Below, piece after piece: positions 29,963-38,080 of a DNA stretch of 38,080 bases; within the stretch, counting starts at the first letter, position 1, and each line of letters starts with the position of its first letter. The DNA comes from Chara braunii (lineage: Eukaryota > Streptophyta > Charophyceae > Charales > Characeae). Position numbers and translations under genes: made by a program. Where the stretch lies: the NCBI GenBank assembly GCA_003427395.1, contig BFEA01000427.1, forward strand, positions 292,334 through 330,413. The letters are read 5' to 3'. The notes below the pieces were generated by a model, which worked only from the letters and a program-made list of their open reading frames with translations, was not told the origin of the DNA and searched no databases.

Positions 29963-30327
29963 CTAGGTTTTTGGATCGGACGTCCGGGGCCCCCCTGACC
30001 GTCCGGGATGTCCGACCGGACGTCTGGTGGGACGTCCGACCGGACAGGGGATGTCCGACCTAGCGCAGAAAAAAAAAAAAAAAAAAAAAACGTTCTCCGA
30101 AAAATCTGAAAAAATATATGTTATGTAACATAACAATACAAGCAACTTTTGCCTTGGATTCATGTTCAAATTCGCAGTCAATCATGAGTTAAAAATCGAA
30201 AACCGAAAAACAAATATTTTTTTTTTTTACGAAAAAAAAAACTTTTTTTCCCGGACGACGGGGGTACCAAACGTATGGGGGAGACGTCCGGGGGAGACGA
30301 CCGGCCCCCGGACCATTGGTAACCTAG
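29963..30327. mobile_element. hAT-like non-autonomous element, 365 bp
   Basis: The flanks ACATGAAG (29955-29962) and ACATAAAG (30328-30335) are an 8-bp duplication with one mismatch. Ends are CTAGGTTTTTGG and, on the complement, CTAGGTTACCAATGG. Subterminal zones carry repeated GACGTCCGACCGGAC-type palindromes. The interior shares ATGTTATG, CAAC(A/T)TTTGCCT, AAATTCG and AAAAAT(A/C)GAAAAC in order with the 554-bp element at 19781. Confidence 0.7.
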
Positions 30328-30499
30328 ACATAAAGTTAATTTAAAAGTCAAAAATTGTATGCACACATGCGAGAAATCGTAAACGCAACGTCGAAATTAA
30401 ATGTTATGAGCCAACTCAAGATTGAACTACATCTACAATAAATGTTACAAGCCGCCGCGATTTAAAAAATACGATCATTTAGAAAAACATCTACAAGTG

Positions 30500-31415
30500 T
30501 CATCGCGTCCCATTAGAACCAAACCCGTATAAAGCATTAATTGACAACTTGAAAGAAAGGGTTTGTGGTTGTCCCTTCGTCGCCACATTCGAGAACACAG
30601 AAATGTATTTCATCCTTCCAAACTTGCCAACACCTACCAAGGACTTAGCAATAGCATCACTCACACAACATGTCACTTGCTCTACCTCACGCCACTTGTC
30701 AATCTCATCGATTTGACCAACAATCTCCAAATCGGACTTTCCGTTCTCGTATAGAAGGCGCGAATTACCCATATCGCAACCATTGATTCTAAGCTCGTTG
30801 CAAGAAACAAGCACTACAACATCTACCAAAGTTTGTTTTCGGTTCGAACATGCCACACACAACACTTTGCAGAAGTCGAAACCAGCCAAAGACAATCGTA
30901 CGCAACAGTATGACACATCTTGCGATCACGTTTCGGCAGCACGAGGTGGATATAGTTCCAAAAACGGATTGTACGACGCATAGTCCAATAACTTTTGTTT
31001 CAAGTTCGTGGACCACACGAAAGGTGACCCCGTGACATTCTCAAGGCAAAGGTAAAACCACTTATTCTCTTCCTGTCTGAGTGCGGCGCGCAGGGATGGA
31101 AGTTGCCTGACGCCGATGACATAATGAGTTACTTTGATTAGGCTTCCCCACTCCACTGAAGCAAATTTGTACTCCTTATGCCATAAATATTTCCATGTAA
31201 GGATCGCTCTATCCCATTCTGCTTCGGATCAGGTATCGAGAGGCTTGTCCAAGAAGGGGACGACACTCATCCACGCGCCGTTTTCGAACTTCGTTGTCAT
31301 CGGCCCAAGAATTTCGGTATCGCCGCCTGCACCACACAATCCGCATGCGCAAGGGTGAATGAGATACGAATAATCATGCCAATGGGTCATGACTTCTGTC
31401 ACACTCCCTACACAA
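30500..31415 (-). pseudogene. Unrecognised coding remnant (about 300 codons, two stops)
   Basis: One minus-strand frame reads through about 30500-31410 with only two stops, TGA near 31229 and TGA near 30926. Segments such as WDRAILTWKYLWHKEYKFASVEWG, NKWFYLCLENVTGSPFVW and KQKLLDYASYNPFLELYP look like protein rather than random translation. The upper end fits a splice acceptor (TTTTGTCTTGTGTAG|GG near 31408). I do not recognise the family; it could be a transposon-encoded or a host gene fragment. The frame ends at 30500 with TGA, about 170 bp from the 8-bp-TSD element. Confidence 0.45.
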
Positions 31416-31479
31416 GACAAAATATGCAAAACAAGTATCGAAAAAATACGCATATGTGCCATTGAATCCACTTCAAAAT

Positions 31480-32620
31480 GTTATAACCTACCCACCCTTA
31501 CTCAATACCCCTTACCCCACGCATGATAGCATCCAAAAACTCCCTGTCCGTATGCAAGCACACACAACTCCCTACATAACTCCCCCTCACCACAACTCAA
31601 GATACATATCATATCTAGGAGCTCGATAGCAGCATCACCTGCAGACACTGATAAACCGCTCCCCGATAACCCAATAAGCCCCCCAATCCCAAAAGTACCA
31701 ATCTCACAACACTTTGTTGTAACCTAACACCCTCCATACGCATTGGCCGACACACAGTACCCCCCTGCGACTAACACATATTCCCGCCCAACCATGTTCC
31801 CAACCATCCCATTCAAACCATTACTCTACTTCATATAACCCCTCCCCGCCCTCTGAAACTCGCCAATCGGCTAGAGTCTACCAACCTATACAGCTGCCTT
31901 CCTCCTCCACTCCTCTTCCAAAAAAAGAGCATACTCCGCGCTGCTCTCTTCCTCTCAAGAACATACTCCACTCCACTCTCTTCCTCTCACTACACCAACC
32001 AACTGTCCAAGCTTCTGGTCTCTGGGCACCGATCTTGCATGCTCCTTGTGCTACAGATTGGATAAGTGTTTCCACTAACGGAGACCCATCTCTTGTGGCC
32101 TCAACAACACAACTACACTCTTGTGCGAAACGTCACTACATAAGCCCACAACGCAAGCCACTGCAGCGATGGTCACCATGGAAGATGCTACTTCATCGCA
32201 AAATTTGTGCCTTGAGGTAATCCCCTTTTCTTCCATACTGCACGCAGCCTACCTTCCTCGACCCTATCCTAACCTTCTTACCTTCTTAATGGGAGCCAGA
32301 GGCAGACCCTCTGATGAGCCTTCAATGGTGCTATGAGGCGAAAAGCGCTTCAGGGCACGCACCCCCCTCCTGACAATAAGTTGTTGGATGAAGATAGCAT
32401 TTTGCTATCACTGCCCCCCCACAACTTCTCGGATCTTCACAACTTTCTCCTCCTCCTTATCTTCCTTCTCTACCCCCTTAATGCTAATGAATTGCATGAT
32501 CATTGTTTATCTAGAGTACATGCTTGTATGTCTTCTTGCTAATGGTTTCCCTGCCTCTGTACTGGTTCCATTTCAGATGTGGCGACATGATGTAAGCGCA
32601 TAACAAGGTGAGGTTCGTTT
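31480..32620. other. C/T-rich, gene-poor interval with a possible short exon
   Basis: Plus-strand sequence is C/A/T-rich with no long frame. A well-placed start context ACCATGG at about 32176-32181 opens a 13-codon frame ending CTTGAG|GTAATC (32216/32217), a plausible donor site, but no following exon can be defined. On the minus strand a short coding-like stretch (ETLIQSVAQGACKIGAQ, about 32025-32075) is equally unsupported. I call no gene. Confidence 0.3.
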
Positions 32621-32649
32621 CCTGTGAATCCATGGGATTGCCATGTTAT

Positions 32650-32739
32650 ACACACATCTCCCACACACAGACACACATTCACTAACACATCCACATACAC
32701 ATTCACACACACATACATACACACATACACACATTCACA

Positions 32740-32778
<39 letters not shown>

Positions 32779-32795
32779 ACACACACACATATTAA
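32650..32795. repeat. (CA)n-rich microsatellite
   Basis: Irregular CACA/CATA repeats become an uninterrupted CA array. The Cys/Val and Thr/His frames here are artefacts. Confidence 0.95.
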
Positions 32796-32999
32796 TCGGC
32801 CCTTGCAAAAAAACAGTACTATTTTTTTTTTTCATTCCTTGATTTTTTTTCTTATTACACAAAAAAACAAAAAATACATAAAATCGAAGAAGACAAAGAG
32901 TTTCCAACCAAAATATATATATATATATGTTTCTTTTTTCCATCTTTTTAGTTTTTTATTTTTTATAATTCTTTAAAATTAATTGTTTCCTTTAAAAAA

Positions 33000-33050
33000 A
33001 ATATGGGGTTGTAGCCTTGTAGGGTTTGAAAAAGCCTACAACCCCTTTTT
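33000..33050. repeat. Short hairpin GGGGTTGTAG...CTACAACCCC
   Basis: The stem halves GGGGTTGTAG and CTACAACCCC are separated by about 20 bases and flanked by A- and T-runs. A similar hairpin with the same stem motif occurs at about 17520-17560, and a degenerate one near 37060-37100. Confidence 0.65.
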
Positions 33051-33164
33051 TTTTGCTATTATTTTCGATGAGAAACTTCGTGAAAAACGTGGCCGCTATG
33101 AGGTCGACCCGAGTCGTGGCCGCGGCTATGAACTCGGCCACCCTGCGGCGACCACGAGTGATAC

Positions 33165-33305
33165 ATAGTCATCCTCCTTCTCCTCCTCGTCAGCATCGAC
33201 CCTTTCCTTCTCGTCCTCCTCCTCCTCCTCCTCTTCCTCCTCTTCCTCCTCTTCCTCCTCTTCCTCCTCTTCCTCCTCCTCCTCCTTCTCCTCCTCGTCC
33301 TTCTC
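33165..33305. repeat. (TCC/TCCTCT)n pyrimidine tract
   Basis: This is an almost pure C/T plus strand of TCC-type units; the Pro-rich frame across it is not a gene. Confidence 0.95.
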
Positions 33306-33306
33306 T

Positions 33307-33652
33307 GATCATTCGGATCACCAGATAAAACTGTTCAACATATGCAACTATTCTGAGGGAAACTTCGTAGGGAACCAGGCACGAGACGGTTCGATAAGTC
33401 TTTCGCTTGTGTACCGAAGTCTGAGAAACGATTTGCACGTCCGTATTGCTTCGAGCCTCATTTTATAATTTTTTTTTTTTTTTAAATCAATCAATCAAGG
33501 AATCAAGCAGTCAAGCAATCAAGCAATCAAGCACTCAAGCAATCAAGCAGTACAAAAAAAGGAAAAAAAAGACTCATCGAATCAATCGATTGGATTGGAT
33601 ATTGATTTTGAAATCAATATCCAATCGAATCGATTTTTTTTTTTTTTTTTTT

Positions 33653-33687
<35 letters not shown>

Positions 33688-33929
33688 AGATTGATAGACC
33701 GGTTGATTGATTGATTGGTTGATTAATTGATTGATTGATTGATTGACTGATTGATTGATTGATTGATTGATTGATCAGATTACCCGATAAAACTGTTGAA
33801 CAGATCCAATTATCCTGATAGAAATTTCAGAGAGAATCGGCTACCAGACGGCTCGATTAGTCCTTAGTTAGTATACCCAAGTCTGACGAACAATTTTCAC
33901 GTCATTATCCCTTCGTGCCTCATCTCATA
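33307..33929. repeat. Direct repeat, about 160 bp, at 33307-33466 and 33774-33929
   Basis: Both copies begin GATCA(T/G)..., share GATAAAACTGTT(C/G)AACA, AGACGG(T/C)TCGAT(A/T)AGT and CGTGCCTCAT/CGAGCCTCAT, and are followed by T-runs and TCAATCAATC. Identity is roughly three quarters by eye. Between them lie a hairpin (about 33584-33635, ATTGGATATTGATTTTGAAATC centre) and a (TTGA)n microsatellite (33655-33773). Confidence 0.8.
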
Positions 33930-34025
33930 AGTATGTTTTTTTTAATCAATCAATCAATCAATCGAAAAAAAAAAAAAAAAAAAAAAAAAATCGAATCGAT
34001 TGGTTCCTCATCTCAAAGTATTACA

Positions 34026-34940
34026 TCAAGTCTTTTGAAAATAGTGGCCACATGATTTATCAAAATTCCTTCGGGAGGGCATGAATGTCTGGGGTCTTGT
34101 CTTCCTCCATTTGGAGAAGAGTTGTTCATACTCCTCTTTTGTTAAAGGTTTCTCCAACCACTCTCTTTGCTCTGTTGGAAGAGCCTTGTGTAAGGGTGTT
34201 AGCATTGTTAGTATTTGTTGTATAGCTTTATCATCGTTCTGACTTCTAGTAAGATCTTTACAAAAGGTAAATTTTTTTTTGAAGAACTTGACAATGTATG
34301 CAATTCTCAAACAGTCAGTTGAAGAAGTATGAAGAGCAGGTTCATCGGAGTGGTCAAGAGGGTTTAGGAATCCTTCAATCATTGTTCTTTTGGCTCGTGT
34401 ATTGGGTATGAAAGAAAAATAGAACCAATTTATCCTTCAGTTAAATACGTTGTTAATTTGCCTTTGATCAAGCATCCCTCCCAACGATGTTGGACCAAGG
34501 CTAAGATTTAATTTCTAAGATCCTGAAGGTGAGTTTATTGGTCGGGGTCTGTAGGTTGGTCCTGAACTTCGAAGTCAAATATTTGTTGTTGAATTTTGAT
34601 CTCCTTGAGGTATCTATTTTTGATAAGAAACTTATAATAGTCGCTGTTTTTTTCCCTAAAAAGGCAAGACCATTATTAAACCATTTTATGAAGGAGTCAT
34701 GTTTGTCTTTAGTGGTGTGTCAGTGTCTCCACGCATCCTCTATATAGCTCCCGAATTATGTATTGTTGAGAAAAGAGGTATTCAATTTGTGAAACCATTT
34801 CCTTTGGTCTGAGTTTTTTCGGAATGATAGTAAGACCGCATACATCTTATGATCTGGTCCTGGAAATGGACGTGCTGGAAAATGGCTCCCCAAACAAGTG
34901 CGTGATCCAAATCTTCTAACATTAATATTAAGTCTATCCT
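34026..34940 (-). pseudogene. LINE fragment (end of endonuclease to start of RT)
   Basis: The minus strand, in shifted frames with stops, reads as a non-LTR retrotransposon ORF2. A stretch like SDHKM (here PDHKMYAVLLSF, about 34855) is followed by RKWFHKLNTSFLNN, then KDKHDSFIKWFNNGLAFLGKK and FLSKIDTSRRSKFNNK (about 34600-34800). The open stretch 34026-34382 ends with LEKPLTKEEYEQLFSKWRKTRPQ...MPSRRNFDKSCGHYF, the position of the usual K-x-PGPDG-(x)-P-x-E-F-Y motif that opens RT. The catalytic RT is absent because the copy ends at about 34026 next to a poly(A) run at 33965. It is nonfunctional and truncated at both ends. Confidence 0.65.
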
Positions 34941-35307
34941 AGAGGGTTGTGACGTGTAAGTGTTACGGATGCAGGGCGTTCACACGGGAATATCTGTCTA
35001 TATGTATCATACAGTTTCTCTTCCTCACATATACTTTTTCTTGATCTGGTATACCTTCATTACGAATTTATCGAGCCTCTTCTTTGTAATTTTAAACTCT
35101 GGAGACTCTGATATCGGAAGTGGTCCTTCTCTCATAAGAAGGTGCTCCTGTACAGTCAATCCCCTGATCAAAGAGGGCAAAGCCGAGCCCGATGACAAGT
35201 GTTATTGATAAATTTGATTGGCGGCTGTCATTTGTTTCGGCCTCCGAAAAGGTTAGAGGCCCACCGGAGTCCCACTATTTTCCCACACGGCAAAGGTACT
35301 AGTGGCT

Positions 35308-35340
35308 AAAAAAAAAAAAAAAAAAAAAAAAAACATAAAA
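35308..35340. repeat. Poly(A) run
   Basis: About 24 consecutive A residues are followed by AT-rich sequence. 34960-35640 otherwise holds no recognisable gene. Confidence 0.9.
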
Positions 35341-35703
35341 ATTATTTTTTTATTTTTGATAATTTTTTGAATATCCGATTTGGGAATTTATAGTTGGGTT
35401 GAGCTCTTTACCTCTCAAATCTAAGTATCTACTTCTCGTAAATCCCTGAACTTCCGACTCCCGAACTCGCTACTCTGGACTCGCCATATTGCCCAGAGGC
35501 ACCGGTACCCCTAAAAGAAGTGGTCGACTTTACTCACACCAACCTTGTAATCCTAGGAGACTGTTGGTCCAAAACCCTGACAAGAACGCAGTAAGTCTAA
35601 GAAACTAATCTGACACAGTCATAAAGTTCACTCTACAGACCCATTCAGCTTGTGTGCGTCTGTTTGTGAGACGTGCATACGGTGCAGTATGCACGTCCGT
35701 CCT

Positions 35704-35706
<3 letters not shown>

Positions 35707-35746
<40 letters not shown>

Positions 35747-35751
35747 AAAAA
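35707..35751. repeat. (AG)n microsatellite plus A-run
   Basis: An uninterrupted AG dinucleotide array of about 17 units ends in A. Confidence 0.95.
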
Positions 35752-35759
35752 CTAAATCA

Positions 35760-38000
35760 CAGGGGTACATTTTGCACCTGCCCCCATCCTGCTCATAGGC
35801 AACTTTGCCATATCATGTGGCAAGTTTGGGCATTTTGTTAGATACCCCTACAACACAAGGGCCTATGCATTTCTTTTGCCATCTGCAGGGTCCAACGACC
35901 GACATTACCAGGGCATATAGAGAAGTTGCCCACAACCTGGCAGAGGTATATGCAAAAGTTGATAAGTCAAATTGGGCAGTGGGGTATTTCGTAAAGTTTC
36001 ACGTTTGTCATACTGACATTTCGCCATACCCATACCTTTTAGGGTATCTGACGAAATACACCAACTTTCAGGAGCATTTCAACAATTTTTCCGCAAAATA
36101 AACATTGTATCTTTTCCAGTTTCCCACAAAAAAAATAAAATGTGTTGTCGGATTGCCTCCCCCCCCCAGAATATACAATCGAATTAGGTAAATAAAATTA
36201 AGTTTGTAAGGTTTTTGAAAACCCGTGAAATTGAGGTCTATTCTGTCCGATTTGGGGAAGCAACAAAAACATTATCACAAAAAGAAATAAATCTCTAGAC
36301 GATTTTCAAATTTTGAAGGTAAGAAAGTAGTACAACTTTCAAGATTGATGTCAGGCGAAATATTGAATTCCACCAAACAATCTTCAACTCGATTTGTAGG
36401 ACTTAAAAAAAATCTACCAAAAGAGTTTGCGGTTGGTCGATTTCATCAAACCCCCAATACTTGATCCAACCATTTTTATTCGATGTAGCATTTAATACAC
36501 TGGATGTTTCATGGGTTGGCTATTGCAGCAATATGGTTGGCGGCATTAGCCTCAAGGAAAGTTGTGCAATTCGTTTTTTTTTTCCAATATTTAAGTCGTT
36601 TTCAGCGTCTGTAAGGTAAGCGTGAAAATAACTTGTCGTTTAAATATTCCATAAGATATGATTAAAAAAAAAAAAAAACATTCCAAAACTGGTTTGGCTG
36701 GGTATATTTGACCTAGTGTTGGCCGAATTATGAAGGTTAAGACTCGAGTTAATAACAACAAAAGAAATAAATGGCAGACCATGTGTGGAATACAATAACG
36801 AAGTTTTTATGCACAGATCACCCACTAAATTAAAATTGAGGGTTTAACTTGTAGCACCGGTTCAAATGAATGTCGTAAAGACGCTTGTTACTCTCTTTCA
36901 ATACGGGTTGGTTTCTTGGCTCGAAGCGTGGTCCATAGACTAAAACCCGTTTTAAAGCGGCCCAATCCGATTAAGGTAAAAGAAAAAGGAGGAAAAAAAC
37001 CACAATATGCTTAATTTTTTTTTTTTTTCTTTTCATATTATATTTTTTTTAGGTCATCATTATAGGTTTGTAGAGATAAGGAACAACCTACAGCCTGATT
37101 TTTAGTACCGAAGGGTCAGACCTCATAGTCCTCCAACACGAAGTGTTCGACTAAGATCCTTCAAGTATTTTTATTTTTACGTTTTTCATATTATTTTATT
37201 ACGACTCAATTATTAAAATGATGGTGAAAAAATCAAATGCAGGCTACGGTAGATAAGGGTCAAATAACTGGATTCTTCAACACTGGGCCAAAATTTTTAG
37301 ATAGGGTCCTGCAAACACTAATCGAAGGGTGAGGAGGATGATTTATAGTGGAGAGAAAAAAGGACGATATGCATGAGAGGTATTTCTTTCAGTGATGATT
37401 AATGAGATAGATAGATGTGCACGGATAAAAAAACGACCACATTACTTATTTAGTTTATTGATTCTTTGAAAAGTTTGGTAAAAATTCAAAAACTAATCTC
37501 ACGAGGTAAGTCACATATTTTTTATTCAAAAACTAATTAAGAGTATTGTCTTCAAATAAAAGAGATCTTTACTTATTCAAGCTTTATAAAATGCATTTTT
37601 TTACTATTCTCACATTGATTTCAAAAACAAATTGTAATTGAAAACTATAAAAAAATCCCACAAATTATACAATATATACTGATTTAAGAATTAATAACGG
37701 AAAATACTTTTAGACAAGGGATATTTCTTGTAAAAGAGACTATAGGGACACAAGACCGTTTTTTTTTATGATTTAGATCTTAAGTCCCCGTAGATGTCAC
37801 AAGTCGAAAATCAAATTCATATGATATTATGAGTGATATGGGAACAAACTCTATCAACAACAGCTCGAGCAATACTTAGTTGAATGATGTAGTTGAGAGC
37901 TCAATAAAAATTGGTTTGATGTTCCTCTCAAACTCATTGACAATGTGAACGACACCTTTAAAAATCCATAATGGATTGAGATCTTTTTTTTTTTTTTTTT
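35760..38000. other. AT-rich non-coding DNA, nothing recognised
   Basis: A 98-codon plus frame (35805-36101) overlaps short inverted blocks (GATACCCC near 35841; GGGGTATT near 35980; GGGTATCTGACGAAAT near 36042), so it may be part of a repeat; a splice-acceptor-like CATCTGCAG|GG is at about 35890. Farther right are T/A runs, a degenerate hairpin at 37060-37100, and no frame with protein character. Confidence 0.4.
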
Positions 38001-38002
38001 TC

Positions 38003-38080
38003 CCTCTCTCCCTCTCTCTCTCCCTCTCTCTCTCCCTCGCGCACACGCACGTGCGCTCTCGCTCTCTCTCTCTCTCTCTC
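38003..38080. repeat. (CT)n microsatellite at the window edge
   Basis: CCCTCTCT-type and pure CT repeats flank a short GCGCACACGCACG block. The array continues past the window end. Confidence 0.95.

Noticed and set aside
33026-33328. Proline-rich ORF
   Set aside because: It is a translation of the TCC microsatellite.

Overview
This window is non-coding, repeat-dominated eukaryotic nuclear DNA. It is packed with microsatellites, poly(A)/poly(T) runs, tRNA-derived SINE-like units, foldback elements and nested transposons. The long terminal repeat termini (TGTGACG...CGTCACA), a primer-binding site resembling initiator tRNA-Met, and the plant-style Ty3/gypsy gag-pol suggest a large, repeat-rich genome of the green plant lineage; a charophyte alga would fit. 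That assignment is inference. I see no intact host gene.

Layout. (1) 1-8730: SINE-like units, foldback elements (527-757, 964-1547, 3572-3752), a 166-bp PIF/Harbinger-type MITE with TTA target duplications (4729-4894), tandem duplications and microsatellites. (2) 8892-25132, minus strand: one decayed Ty3/gypsy LTR retrotransposon. The 3' LTR (8892 into an N gap at 10807-11261) and the 5' LTR (22705 to about 25132) differ by about 3% by eye. Reading down the minus strand come the PBS, gag, zinc knuckle, protease, RT, RNase H, integrase with GPY/F domain, then an extra ORF3. Gag through RNase H lie in one frame broken by six stop codons. Integrase has lost its catalytic Glu (Lys instead). ORF3 starts at an ATGA overlap with the pol stop. 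(3) Two DNA elements sit inside the retrotransposon: 19781-20334 (554 bp) and 15231-17722 (2492 bp). Each has a perfect 8-bp target duplication and termini beginning CT. Removing the first joins the pol frame exactly; the second lies in what looks like a 143-bp intron between RNase H and integrase. A third relative is at 29963-30327. (4) 8730-8891 plus 25133-29220 look like one older related element (LTR terminus, LTR promoter, second ORF3 copy) split by the insertion of the main element. (5) 29225-29955: degenerate satellite of about 260 bp. (6) 30500-38080: a possible protein-coding remnant, a LINE fragment (about 34026-34940), direct repeats, microsatellites and AT-rich DNA.

The most interesting items are the unrecognised ORF3 family present in two elements and apparently broken at corresponding places, the 8-bp-TSD element family with GC-rich subterminal repeats, and the possible intron inside a retrotransposon pol gene. 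Two technical flags matter: a Tn5/Nextera mosaic-end sequence is embedded in the 5' LTR at 24033-24051, and an N gap hides the inner end of the 3' LTR.
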